A stretch of DNA of 64,000 nt from Kitagawia praeruptora. Lineage: Eukaryota > Streptophyta > Magnoliopsida > Apiales > Apiaceae. Below are positions 23,104 through 35,229 of the stretch, one piece after another. The stretch covers positions 67,978,001-68,042,000 of the forward strand of contig CM075351.1 of the NCBI GenBank assembly GCA_037693485.1, in the 5' to 3' direction. The position numbers were made by a program, and so were the translations under genes. How positions within the stretch are numbered: the first letter of the stretch is position 1; the number at the start of each line of letters is the position of its first letter. The notes under the pieces were generated by a model. That model made no database searches, was not told the origin of the DNA, and saw nothing but the letters and a program-made list of their open reading frames with translations.

Positions 23104-23857
23104 CCCCCCCTCAAGTTAGGGAGTGTTGAAAACATTCCTAACTTGGATAACAGCAACTGAAACTGTGCAGAAGGAAGAATCTTAGTAAAAGCGTCTGCCA
23201 ACTGATTGTAAGTAGGTAAATATGTAAGTTGAAGAAGTCCTTCCATAACCTTATCTCGTGTGAAATGACAATCGATGTCAATATGCTTAGTGCGTTCATG
23301 AAAAACAGGGTTTTTAGCAATATGAAGGGCGGATTGGTTGTCACAGTGGAGAGTGACTGGCTTAAGAGAAGTAACACCAAGTTCTTCAAGAAGACGAACT
23401 GTCCATGTAACCTCTGCAGCAGCCATTGCCCTATATTCTGACTCAGATGAAGATCGTGAAATCGTAGGTTGTTTTTTAAATTTCCAAGCAACTGGTGACT
23501 TACCAAATAAAAGTATATAACCTGTAACTGAACGACGTGTGGTTGGACAAGCAGCCCAATCAGAATCTGAATAGGCTTGTAATGTTAAAGAATCAGAAGC
23601 TTGAAGTAAAATGCCATCATTAGGAGAAGATGCAATATACTTTAAAGTGTGAAGTAATGCTGCAAGATGTGTAGTACGAGGAAGTTGCATAAACTGACTG
23701 AGTACTTGAACAGTGTAGCTTAAGTTGGGTATGGTATTTGTCAAATAATTAATCTTGCCATGCAAAGTACGATAGAGTTCTGGATTAGGTAGTAAAGTAC
23801 CTTCAGTAGCAGTTAACTTGAGATTCAATGGTAATGGAGTAGTAGCTTTAGAAGGTA
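22995..23857 (-). pseudogene. copia element A: RNase H part of pol
   Basis: The C-terminal piece of a Ty1/copia polyprotein, with RNase H blocks YSDSDWAACPTTRRSVTGY, SRSSSESEYRAMA, LHCDNQSALHIAKNP and ERTKHIDIDCHF, and the tail motif LADAFTK. The frame is open over more than 280 codons. It is cut at 23857 by insertion of element B and continues at 60281 on the right, with gatca duplicated at both junctions. The stop at 22995 lies inside the LTR, past the polypurine tract, so the original stop has probably been lost. Confidence 0.85.
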
Positions 23858-23862
23858 GATCA

Positions 23863-24604
23863 TGTTAACTCGAATAACTTGTAGAAGGGGGGGGTTGAAT
23901 ACAAGTTATATAATCGTGTGTGATTTTTGCTTGGTTATATGAACAAGAATAAACGAATAAATCAAATTCTGTTTGTATTAATAAGATCAAATACAAACTC
24001 TACCAAAGGTGTACAAATACCTTTAGCAGCTGCTGACAAAATAAAACTCTCTCTCTGTTTGTTTCGTACTCTCGAATACAAACCTTATACAGAGCTACGC
24101 ACTTTCGCACATGAACTCACGACTCTAACGAACGCTTTTTACAATGACATAGAGAGAGTATTTGTAATGCTACCTATCAAATAATTACAGAAAGATAATC
24201 TATACATGACAATGTTCTGCCGTCCAGTTGATAGTTTCCATCAATTGAAAATTCTTTCCTTCATAATATCTTCTTGCTTGTTCCTCAAACAAAGATCCTG
24301 TTTTATAGCACTTGCCAGTTTCTGTAGCATCCATAATGACATCATCAGTAACATGACTGATATTAGGATTGCACACTGCATCAGTATCTAACCATCCCAT
24401 CAGTACTTGACTCGCTCTATCAGGATTCGATCTCAGTTCCTGACATGTATTCCTCGATGCACTGTTCCTGACTTAATTCTACAGATTACTGTCTAATACA
24501 TATATCCTATATACAAAGTGCTAAATCCTTTATAAATCAGGATATACAAGAAGTATAAGTAAAATTCTATTCTTAACATCACAACTCATGAATTATTCCT
24601 AACA
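23863..24604 (-). repeat. 3' LTR of element B
   Basis: 742 bp, TG...CA ends as tgttaactcg and cctaaca. It pairs with 59532-60275; differences seen include the length of the G-run near 23886 and about seven substitutions. Polypurine tract AATAGGGGGAGAT (minus strand) abuts it at 24605-24617. Confidence 0.85.
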
Positions 24605-24901
24605 ATCTCCCCCTATTTATGCTTTAAAAATCTGAAGCATAAATCTGAGTTGTTGATGTCAAAATATATAACAAAACAATCAGAATAGAATTTATGAATT
24701 CAAAAATCATGAAGTTAAGTACCTCCTTTTTCAGATATAGACATAGTATCCAGTACTTAGACGAAAGAATTCAACTATTTGATGCTTCTTTTCCTTTACC
24801 ACTTCCCTGATAAGATTCACCTCTGTCACTGTCTTTATCTCCCTTACCAGTTCTTCTTTTATCTCCCTTAGTTTGTTGTTGTTGTTGTCTTTGAATTGTC
24901 T
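24605..24901 (-). promoter_or_regulatory. polypurine tract region of element B with repeated PPT-like motifs
   Basis: On the minus strand GGGGGAGAT directly precedes the 3' LTR. Further copies of GGGAGATAAA occur at about 24832-24847, 24859-24868 and 24902-24911. Multiple polypurine tracts near the 3' end are a known Sirevirus trait; they prime plus-strand DNA synthesis. No ORF of note. Confidence 0.65.
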
Positions 24902-27900
24902 TTATCTCCCCCTTTTGACATCAGCAACATTAATTCCAAGAGTTTCAGTAACAGAACAAATGAGATTCATCAGAACTGCTTGATTTTCCATAATAGTGAC
25001 TTGGTTATCTTCAAGTATTTGAAGTCTTGATTGAATTTCATCTTGAGATTTCTGAATATCTTGTAGAACTTCAGAATTAACTTCAATGTTGGAAGTGTTT
25101 GGAATATCTTCAGATTCAATTCTTGTAGAAGAAGTTGCCTGTGTAGAATGATATTCAAGTAATAATACTCGATTAGAGTTACAAACATCTTCATCTTTCT
25201 GATCTGAAGCTGCAATATTAACATCTTGTTCTTCACCAGTGTTCTGTGTACTAACATCTATAAATCCTGACGCCTCCTTAGATTGATCAGATACCGTTGA
25301 CGTCTCAATTCTGGCTGATATTGGTAGTACAAACAAAGGAACACTTGAATCATTAGAAATATCTCTTCTGTTTATAATTCCTGCAAGCCTTTCTTTTTGC
25401 TTCTGAGCTTTAACTTCTTGCTTTGCATTGTGCTTTGCTAAGTCATTCTTCTCATACATCTTGATAAAAGAATAAGTACCAGCATCCATACCAAGATTTT
25501 CAGACCAAGATTCAGGAAAAACCTGATCCCAGAAATCAAACGATGATGGTTTCCTAATTTTCTCTCCCTCACTATGGAGTTGATCATCCATACCCTCATT
25601 CTCACTTTGACTATCTAAAGTCAATACTCTTTCTACCTCTCCTTTTGCCTGGTCAGGAGCCAGCCTCTCAGATTGTGGATCAATATCCATCTTTTTAAGT
25701 GTATCACTCAAATTTGGATAAGTGCTCTCATGACCTACAGAAAAATAGAGTTTAGAAGAAGTTTTTATACCTGAACTCACATGGAGAGAGGGTTCCTCAT
25801 TTGGCATGGGGCTTGAGGTTTTCTCCAAGGAGTGAGCTGCTATAATCTCTGAACCCTTACAATCATCTTCTTTCCTTCCAGAGACTACAGGCTCCAGTAT
25901 ACCACTTTCATGTTCTCTACTAGACTCTGATGTCTTCAATAATACTTCATTAGACACCATAGTTAGTATTTCACCATCTTTAAGTGTTGTTTGCTGAGAC
26001 TCACCCTCAAGGTGAATAGACTCTGACTGAATAATATTTGTTTGATCTTCAAGAAAACCAGTCAAAGTTATTCCTCCCATATCATAGGGTTTCTCACTTG
26101 CAATTTCAGTCATCACAGAAGACCTTTCAACATCAGCTATCACAGCTCCTGAGTCATCCAACCTCTGACTAGATGGTTCTTGTGTTGCAGTGACTGTGAT
26201 CTGATCTTTCCTACTATCCACCACTAGTGCAATAGTATCTTCTGTTGACTGCTCTTCACTATCTACTTCCTCCAGTTGTTCACCTTGAGCTGAAGCATCT
26301 TCAATAATGACATCCTTGTCAAATAAATATGCATGTAGTGATTGAAGTGCAACATGCTTCGAGATTCCAAATTTCTTAACTAATTGTCTTCTCACTGATA
26401 CATAAAAATACATCTTCATTAAGTCAAGTCTTTGATGTAGAAGTCCATATTCATCTGGAAATAAAAGTTTTGGTACTCTTTCAACCAGAAAATTTAGAAC
26501 AGGCCTTGACAACTTCACTTTGAGAGAAATTAGTCCCATAGCCAGTCTGTATGATAATGTAGTTTCCCATGAAGAATCAATATCCAGATCTCTATAGTCA
26601 TTTGCTGACTTGATTATAGCTTCATTTGTAGAAACCTGCATGATATTAGTTGGACTTGACTCTGTGTGTGTAGGTGACAATTGAATCTTTCTCCTTGTTC
26701 TCCTGATATAGTGAGCAAAAGATTTATCCTGAGAGGACTCAAGAGGTGTAGACACAGAAGTGATCTTGGGATAAGATCATTTTTCAATAGACACAGTCTT
26801 TTGAGAGACAGTATCCAGTAACTGTTTTCCCTTTTTAAGTACTACAGTCTTTTGAGAAACTGCAGCCTGGCTGTGACTAGGTGCTTCATCTTTTTGTCCT
26901 AGCTTAGAAAGTCGAATTGCAGCCTTCAATTCTTCTCTCTCAGCAAGAGATATATGATCATCATCTTCACTAGAACTACTACTACTTGACACAACAAATC
27001 TTCTCTTCCTTACAACTGATGTCTTTTGAGAAACACCAGAGGTTGGTTTCTTTGAAACAATAGGATGTGGATTAAAACTTTGTTCTTGAATTGTTTCAGA
27101 GACTATAATATTTTGGGCTACTTGGGTAGACACAGGTGGGTTCTCCTCCAAATGAGATTCCTGAGTCATTTCACCACAAAAGAAAGAAGAATTGTAGAGA
27201 GTAGGAAGATGAGTTTTAAGAATTACCTGAACATGATGTGGATAATGAATTGTAGGTATTTCATCTGGATTCTTTTCATTGTCCTTCTTTATAATGTCAG
27301 AGAAAATTCTCTTTTGCTGTTTATAAGAAGAAACACAATGTTCCCTACCAAATCTAGCTTCAACATCAGGAATAAAATGGTTAATAAACATTTGCATAAA
27401 TCTATGATAATAAACCATTTTCCTGTTTTGATCTCTTAACCCAAGTTTAATACTCATCTGACTTAAGATAATGTGACCAATGTTAATTACTCTATCATAA
27501 AGCAAACTATAAGCAATATGTGATGTAACAGAAGTAATTTGCTGAAAAGAACTACATTTACCAGTAAAACATTTAGCAATTTGATCAAAGAAGAAAGACC
27601 ATTCCTTTCTAAGAAAAGACCTATTCAACTGGCTCATGTTGTCTAGAGGTCCACTATAACCTAATTCAGACAACATAGTTCTTACATTATCATCAGATGG
27701 TTCACTTGCATAATTATCAGTAACAGGTAAGCGAAGTACTGAATTAACAACAGATTCAGTAATGTCAAATGAATCTTGTCCTAAGTGTAGAACAATCTTA
27801 CCTGATTGACTCTGAGAAGCATTAATTACCTCTGCATTCTCCCAAGCTTGTGAAATAGCTGCTTGATTAATCTGTGGAGATGCTATCAATGCATAACTTA

Positions 27901-28051
27901 ATGGTCCATACGCCAAAAAGTCCATGATTAGATGAAAATCAGTTAATATTCCTTCCTTGTTGGTGATAGCTGCTACATGATTGTTCGTCATAAAATCAAA
28001 GTCACCAAACTTGAAAGCTACTGATTTAGGTAATCTTCTTTGAGCTGCCAT
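24902..28051 (-). pseudogene. env-like long ORF of element B, split by one in-frame TGA
   Basis: A frame of 1050 codons downstream of pol, the position of the env-like gene in Sireviruses. It begins MAAQRRLPKSVAFKFGDFDF at 28051. A single TGA at 26777-26779 ends the first 424 codons, and the same frame continues to 24902. The first part is globular with a serine-rich stretch and recurring VSQKT motifs near its end. The second part is acidic and low in complexity, and its C-terminus (EIQSRLQILEDNQVTIMENQ) looks like a coiled coil, as reported for Sirevirus env-like proteins. No clear signal peptide or membrane segment was seen, so a real envelope function is doubtful. Confidence 0.7.
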
Positions 28052-28664
28052 TTTTTATCTGAAAAGAACTTTGAAAAATTCTTGAAATGAATTAGTGATT
28101 TTGAAAACTCGAGAGTGTTTTTGCTTTAGAGAATGTGAAATTAGAGAAAGCAATTACAAAATTAAGATTTCAAAACAAATATATTTCACAAATCTTTCAG
28201 ACCACTATCCCACGTTGACACGTAGATTGACAGGTGTCAGTCCCTGAAAAATGTGGTTACCCACGATTTTTGGAAAATAAAATCCAAAATTGATTTTCAT
28301 GAAATAAATCAGGGTATTATCAAAATAAAAATCAATACTGATCAGCTTCCTTTTCCTGTTGTGACCTCCCATCAAAATAATCACAAAATGCAATGTGAAA
28401 AAAAATAATAATAATAATTCTCAAATCCTGATGGTCACACTTGAAATCCTGATCAAATATCATCCTGATTCCAGAGACTTAAACGAAGTTTCCACATGGC
28501 ATTTTTCTTTTATCTGAAAAAGAAATAAACAATTAATCTGAACAAAATCAATTGGTTAGATATATTCGACATTTCTTGAAAATACAAGAAATATAGTCAC
28601 ACGCAATAATTAGCATTTGACTTCATTGATAATTCCAAGTGACTGTTCAGTTCCTCACGTCTTT

Positions 28665-28673
28665 CTATAAAAG
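28665..28673 (+). promoter_or_regulatory. TATA box of the antisense ORF
   Basis: CTATAAAAG lies 57 bp before the ATG at 28730, leaving room for a start site and a short leader. An ACGT core (tcacgtct) sits just upstream at 28655-28662. It is oriented against the retrotransposon genes. Confidence 0.5.
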
Positions 28674-28729
28674 AAACATACGTCTTATGCCATTCTCCAT
28701 AAACCTTTTAATTTCTTTTCTTCTCACCA

Positions 28730-29041
28730 ATGATTCTCAAACCAAAATTCCATTCAAACCCATTCTTTAGATTTTTCACAGTCGATGAACATCCTGTTCT
28801 TGATCATTTCTTTGAAGAGATGACTTTTCTCATCGAACTAATCATGAATGAAGTAGTTTCAGATAATATCAAGAGGTTTCTCCTAGAACATCCATCTGTT
28901 GGATACAATCTTCACCTAACTTCCTCAAAACTTGAGGATGAAGAATTTGGCCGAGAGTCTGAGGTTGATCTTGATGGGGTTCCTATACATTTAAGTTACC
29001 TGCTCTCATTAAAGTCGCCCAGACAAGGAATCCAAGAATAA
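28730..29041 (+). CDS. antisense 103-codon ORF inside element B, unknown function
   Basis: I do not recognise this protein. It lies between pol and the env-like ORF but on the opposite strand. It has gene-like surroundings: CTATAAAAG at 28665, a good initiation context (caccaatga), an acidic predicted protein (FFEEMTFLIELIMNEVV, then KLEDEEFGRESEVDLDG), a stop at 29039, and an AT-rich 3' flank around 29150-29205 resembling a plant polyadenylation region. There is no signal peptide or clear membrane segment. It could be a captured host gene fragment, an antisense gene proper to this element family, or chance. Reverse-strand ORFs in plant LTR elements are known in some Ty3/gypsy lineages; I know of none established for Sireviruses. 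Confidence 0.4.
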   Translation: MILKPKFHSNPFFRFFTVDEHPVLDHFFEEMTFLIELIMNEVVSDNIKRFLLEHPSVGYNLHLTSSKLEDEEFGRESEVDLDGVPIHLSYLLSLKSPRQGIQE

Positions 29042-29552
29042 ACGAGGCTGTTCAAATCCCTTGATGGATTTCTTGAGATGCTCCTTGTCCTGTACCTCAG
29101 AATCCATATCAATAGACAAGTATAGGATTATCATTAGAAGTTAGACAAAAAGATGTTGTATTTCATTTCCATGTATGTAATGATTTCAATTAATGAAAAT
29201 ACAATTTCTTATTATCTACTTGTCTTTTGATTATTGAATGATGTATAAATTATCAGTATGCAAATATTAAAACTTGCTAGCATAGACTCAATACATCCCA
29301 GAATTACTATACAAAGTAAACGTCAGGATCTGAAACAATTTCACAATCCTGATACTGACACAATACTGATGACGTCAGCATCCTGATAACAATTCTAATC
29401 CTGATGATTATTAACAAGTCTATCATACTGAAATTTATCAAGGCAAAGTGTTATAGCTAAAGCATTTAACAATCAAATATAGATCCTGACAAGAATATCA
29501 AGTCTATAAGCTAAAAACAACATACCTTGCTACTTTTGCAGATGTTAAAGAT
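29042..29552. other. spacer between antisense ORF and pol end, no ORF
   Basis: AT-rich, with several cctgat/atcctga words that also recur in the 28400-28620 stretch. It may be the 3' flank of the antisense ORF and the linker before the env-like gene of element B. Confidence 0.45.
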
Positions 29553-30266
29553 CTAGAAATTTAACATTCCTAACTCACTTACTAATCTACTGAATGTAGT
29601 TTCATCAAGTGGTTTAGTTAGAATATCTACAAGCTGTTTGTCAGTTGAAACAAAATGAAGTTCCACAGTACCATTCTCAATATGTTCTCTAATAAAATGA
29701 TACCTGACATCAATGTGCTTAGTCCTTGAATGTTGAACTGGATTTTCTGCAATTTTGATAGCACTAGTATTATCACAAAACATAGGAATATTACTAAGTA
29801 TCATACCATAATCCATCAACTGATTTCTTATCCAAAGGAGCTGTGCACAACAACTGCCTGCTGCTATGTACTCAGCTTCTGCAGTTGAGGTTGAGACAGA
29901 TTGTTGCTTCTTGCTTGCCCAAGAAATCAATCTGTTTCCCAAGAATTGACATGTACCTGTAGTGCTTTTGCTGTCTATCTTACACCCTGCATAATCAGAG
30001 TCTGAATAGCCAATTAGGAAGAAATCAGATTCTCTAGGATACCACAAACCAAGATTTGGAGTTCCTTTGAGATATCTAAAAATTCTTTTCACTACAATTA
30101 AATGAGATTCCTTAGGATCACTTTGGAATCTAGCACATAAACAGGTAGAAAACATTATATCTGGTCTACTTGCAGTTAAATACAACAATGAGCCTATCAT
30201 GCCTCTATAACTAGTATTATCCACACTCTTCCCCTTAGGATCAGAGTCTAGTTTAGTAGCTGTTGC
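29553..30266 (-). pseudogene. element B: RNase H part of pol, cut by hAT MITE
   Basis: Frame contains YRGMIGSLLYLTASRPDI, GYSDSDYAGCKIDSKSTTG, SWASKKQQSVSTSTAEAEY, CDNTSAIKIAENPVQHSRTK and VDILTKPL, the copia RNase H blocks, ending with a stop after LGMLNF at 29553. Its upstream end joins the RT piece beyond the MITE at 30267-30779; the 8-bp duplication gctgttgc brackets the break. Confidence 0.85.
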
Positions 30267-30779
30267 TAGGGCTGGCAATTTTGGACCCACGACACGAACC
30301 CGACACGAACCCAACCCGCATGGGTCGGGTTCGGGTTTGCATTTTTCGGTTCGGGTCGGTTTCGGGTTGACCCAAAACTGACCCGGAAAAATCGGGTTGG
30401 GTTCGGGTCGGGTTCGGGTAACCCGAAACTGACCCGAATATACATATATATATAATTATTTTTAATATATCTAATTATTTTTAATATATATATATATTTA
30501 ATATAATTTTTTATATATTTTTAATATAAATATATTTTTTAATGTATATAATTATTTTTAATATATATATTTATTTAATATATATAAATATATATATTTT
30601 TTAATATATATATATAATTATTTTCGGGTCGGGTTACCCGAAACCCACCCGAAACCCATTCGTGTCGGGTTCGGGTTGAGTACCTGTACCCGAAACCCAT
30701 TTCGGGTCGGGTTCGGGTTGAGTACCTGTACCCGAAACCCACTGTTGACCCGACCCGAAACCCGAAATTGCTAGCCCTG
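30267..30779. mobile_element. hAT-type MITE, 513 bp, in pol of element B
   Basis: Ends tagggctggcaattt and (reverse) cagggctagcaattt; 8-bp target duplication gctgttgc at 30259-30266 and 30780-30787. Both arms are built of repeated cgggt/acccg words with an A/T-only middle (30443-30622), so the element can fold into a long hairpin. No transposase. It breaks the pol frame between RT and RNase H. Confidence 0.85.
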
Positions 30780-30787
30780 GCTGTTGC

Positions 30788-32721
30788 CATGGGTGTTTTT
30801 GCAACTGCACAGTCTTGAAAGTCAAACCTTCTTAAAAGATCTTTGATATACTTTGACTGATTAATTAAAATACCAGTCTCAGTTTGTTTGACCTGCAAGC
30901 CTAAGAAATAATTTAATTCACCCATCATGCTCATTTGATACTTAGACTGCATAAGCTTGCTAAACTTAGCACACAACTTTTCATTAGTAGAACCAAATAT
31001 GATATCATCAACATAAACTTGAACTAAAAGCAATTCACCTTTTATCTTTCTAAAGAATAGAGTTTTGTCAATTGTACCTCTTGTGAAGCCATTTTCAAGA
31101 AGAAATTTAGACAAAGTCTCATACCATGCTCTTGGTGCCTGCTTTAGTCCATAGAGTGCCTTGTCAAGTTTGTAGACATGATTTGGAAATTTTGGATCAA
31201 CAAATCCAGGTGGCTGTTCCACATACACTTCCTCATCAAGTTTGTCATTTAGAAAAGCACTCTTTACATCCATCTGGTATACCTTGAATTTTGAATGAGC
31301 TGCAAATGCAAGAAACATTCTTATTGCTTCCAATCTTGCTACAGGTGCAAAGGTCTCATCATAATCAATGCCTTCTTCCTGAGAATAACCCTTGGCCACC
31401 AGTCTAGCTTTGTTTCTTATAATCATACCAGCTGATTCATCTAGCTTGTTTCTGAAAACCCATTTTGCACCAACAATAGATCTATCTTTAGGTCTTGGTA
31501 CCAGTTTCCAGACTTTGTTTCTCTCAAACTCATTTAACTCTTCTTGCATTGCAATTACCCAATCAGGATCCTGTAAGGCTTCTTCAACCTTCTTAGGTTC
31601 ATTCTTTGAGAGAAAGCAACTATACAAGCATTCATTTTGAATTGATCTTCTAGTTCGAACACCACTATTTGGATCACCAATTATCAAATCTTCAGTATGA
31701 TCCTTTGTCCATTTTCTAACAGGTGGTAGATTGACTCTGCTAGTCTCTCCTCCTAAGTTAGTGGTATCTCTTGTAGAAGAATTCTCTTTACCTTCAAAAA
31801 CTCCCCCTTGATCAGTAGAATCAATACTGCTACTAGTTACTGATCTTTCCTCAGTAGACTCTGAAGGATCAGTTCCTGATGGAGTAGACTCTGAATAGTT
31901 AGTCTGCTCCTGATGATCACTGTGTTCTTCTTGATTCATTTGCTCCCCCTCAACAGTAGCATTCCTTTGAGAAGCAATAGAAATTCCTTCTGAAGAACCT
32001 TCATCATCACTGGAGAGTATCTCAGAATTCTTCAGATTTTCAAATTCCAATTTGTCATGGCTTTCATCAGTTTGTAGAATTCCAAATTTCTTATCATCAA
32101 ATGCAACATGAATTGATTCCATAACAATGTGAGTTATGAGATTATAAACTTTGAAGGCCTTTGATGCTGAATATCCTAGAAAGATTGCTTCATCCGATTT
32201 GGCTTCAAATTTTCCAAGTTGTTCTGGATGAACTTTTAGGACATAGCATTTGCATCCAAAGATGTGAAATATTTCACACTTGGTTTCTTTCCTTTGATCA
32301 TCTCATAGGGAGTTTTTCCATGACTATTTACCAAGGTACAGTTTTGAGTGAAACATGCAGTGTTAATAGCTTCTGCCCAAAAGTAGGTTGGAAGTTTTGC
32401 ATCTGCAAGCATGGTTCTTGCTGCCTCTATGAGAGTCCTGTTCTTTCTTTCCACTACACCATTCTGCTGAGGTGTACCAGGTGCAGAAAATTGTTGAGTG
32501 ATTCCATTGTCTGCACAATATTCCTCCATTGTAGAATTCTTGAATTCTGTACCATTGTCACTCCTAAGTACTTTCACTTTGTACTCAGAGTTATTCTGAA
32601 TATTCTTGACAAGATCAATGATTTGCTGAGGAGCTTCATCCTTCTTGTGTAGAAAGAACACCCATGTAAACCTTGTGAAATCATCCACTATCACTAGAGC
32701 ATATCTTTTCTTGCTGATAGA
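30788..32721 (-). pseudogene. element B: integrase core and reverse transcriptase part of pol
   Basis: The first piece (32721-32271) is the integrase core with RSDNGTEFKN and PQQNGVVERKNRTLIE, giving the second Asp and the Glu of the DDE triad. The second, from about 32270 to 30788, continues with an FGCKCY-type block and the RVT_2 domain: WVFRNKLDE, RLVAKGYSQEEGIDYDETFAPV, DVKSAFLND, LYGLKQAPRAWYE and VYVDDIIFG, which holds the catalytic YVDD-type aspartates. A one-base shift near 32266-32270 separates the two. The piece is cut at 32721 by element C and at 30788 by the hAT MITE. Confidence 0.85.
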
Positions 32722-35229
32722 CATAATGTAAGAACCCGAATTTTCGGTAGAATTAAAACTTTTTAGTATGTAGTAATGTGGGAATGAATAGTGGTTATGA
32801 CTGCGATGTAACGAAGATCTATTAAATGAATGGAATGGATTTGAATTCAATTATTTATATGTCATGCAGAATACTTTTGGTTGACGGCATAGATAAGAAT
32901 GATCTATCTCCTAAGAATATAAGTATATTACTTCAAGTAAGATTATTCTTATGTCATCCAAATCAATATCTATTATAAGTCCAGCGGTTCCGTAAAAAGG
33001 TTAAGAAGCACCCGAGAGTGAACCAGGTTCATTTTCCTAATTATAGGAATTAAATAAAAATAAGTGATGAATAGTGATTTTGGTGGAATTTGGAATATTA
33101 TTATAATAATGTTATACCCGGTATTCGGAACGGATTTCTGAGTTTGTATTAGTGATCCAGGAGGAAAATAAGTGTATGTAAAAGCTGTCGGATTCAGAAA
33201 AAAAAAGAGCACTTTTATTTTCTCCGAGATTTCCCTGGACACTGCAATACTTAAGGATTTATAAAAGGGAATTAAGGAATTTAAATTCGAGAAGTATTAA
33301 GAAAGATGAGGAATAGTGTTATAAATATTAAGAAGGTTTTCGGTAAAACCCTAACTAGAAACGAATGAGTTATTCCCTCGAACGATCAACGAATTAAGCA
33401 ATAAACGGACAAGGAATCAAGCAGAGGAGGCAAGATGCATGCATGTGTGCAAGTGATAAATATCTAGAAACCATATAGTTACTTAAGTAACCAATACTTA
33501 GTGAATCAACTAAGTACTTAGAAAACAAACCACTTGGTTAAGCCTTAACCATCCAATCTTCAACACTTGTCATGGTAAATCCTCATCCAACAATTCACAC
33601 TTTAATAAAGTAGCCTTAAGATGAGATATTATCTACAAACCTCACTTTACACATCATTATTCAAAAATCAACCAAGAAGAACTCATCTCCTCTCCAAAAT
33701 AAAGCATTCGGCTTTTTCATTAATTCCAAACTCAAAATCCAACTTCCCACCATTTGTTGATCTTGAAACTTTTATGGTGAGACTTACATTTCATATAAAT
33801 GATCTCCTCAAAATCCTAGCTTCAATCTCTTCTTTTTCCATTTTCAAAAAAATGATTTAAGAGGAGGGTGAATAGTGTTTTCATGAACTAATCTTGTTTT
33901 TTTTCTTGTTTTCATGGTTGATTTAGCAAGCTTAAGCACCTCTAAGGATCATACCAAGCATAGTGAGGCTAGATCATACTCCAAGGAAGGTATAGCAACT
34001 TGAAACCCTAGACTTTACCTTGAGATTTTGCATGCTCTTGATGGGTTTTAGTATAAGATGTGATATTAGCATGATTATAAGTTTGATTGTGATTTAGATT
34101 TGATAAATGTTAAAAATAGTTTAGATGAACGGAAAGGCATTGCTTGGCCTCAGTTCATGGTGATATATCATGTATATGTTGTTTGGGATGGATACCTTGA
34201 TTATTGGGAGGTTTGGAATTTAGATATATTCGATTTATAGCCGTCGTAATGCCGAAATTTCGTTAACATTAAGAACACGAATTTGACAGAAGGTATAACT
34301 CACGGATTAGCTTCGACTTTTGCCATGATTAGCTAGATTATGTTATGAGCTTCGTTTTGATATAAAGATCGCATGAAACGGACTTACGGTTTAGGAGTTA
34401 TGATTAAATTCGTAAAAGTGGTTCGGAACCGTAATCAAAAGTTCGTAATTGAAATTGATTCCCTTTAATGTTGTTTAATCAGTGGCGAATCTTATTAATT
34501 AAATATTAGAGGTAAAAAGGAAGATGTGGGAGAAAACCACATGTCGAATGGATCGTTTTCCGATTTTATAAAAATGTTGGAATCGAGGTTAAACGCGAAC
34601 GAACCCCTTAAAGGTATGACTTTGGTTATAACTTAGAAAACGGGCGATAACACTCGAGGTATAATCTTGATTCGTAAACGACCAACCTTAGAACTTATAC
34701 GACTTAAGTATATACCAAGTATAAGCATGATGACATGTCTTGATAACGAACGAATGTCGGATCGTATCGGTGATAAAAAGAGTTACACTAAAAGAGACGT
34801 AACGAGATAACTCGAAAACATGTTTCGATTTAAGTGGAGTTTATACTTAGCCTTTTAATAAGCGTTAAGTGGTTAATCTTAAATATTCTGATTGTTTATA
34901 GATTGTCGAGCTGACCCGGGACACATTACCCCTACCCGCACTCGATTCTCAGGCAAGTTTCCAATACTTGGAACTGTTGTTGTGATAATATATATATGAT
35001 GATTGTTGTATACATATGCCATAGCATGCATGTCTACTTTCAAGTTATATTGCAATACTTGTTCCCTGAATTGATATTGGCTTATAGATTAGATACGATA
35101 TATCAGTATAAGCCGGACTTTTGGTTAAGACCCTTAGTGAAGGGCATGTGATATTCATTCTTTAAATGTAGACCGGGAGTCGGTATTTTGAGATATAGAT
35201 GTAGTCTTGGAAACCCGGAGGGATTCCAA

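Noticed and set aside
23927..24184. 85-codon plus-strand ORF, also at 59598-59855
   Set aside because: Lies inside both LTRs of element B, antisense to the element, with no domain.
30575..30787. C-terminal extension of the pol ORF with repeated YRYSTRTR residues
   Set aside because: It is read-through into the hAT MITE arms, not part of the polymerase.
32161..32652. 163-codon plus-strand ORF opposite the integrase
   Set aside because: Shadow of the conserved integrase coding frame on the other strand.
33621..33860. ORFs in the LTRs of C and D (for example 33621-33860, 36347-36532, 36487-36807, 52515-52760, 53074-53349)
   Set aside because: They recur identically in both LTRs, lack recognisable domains and in D are produced by tandem repeats. 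LTR youth alone explains their openness.
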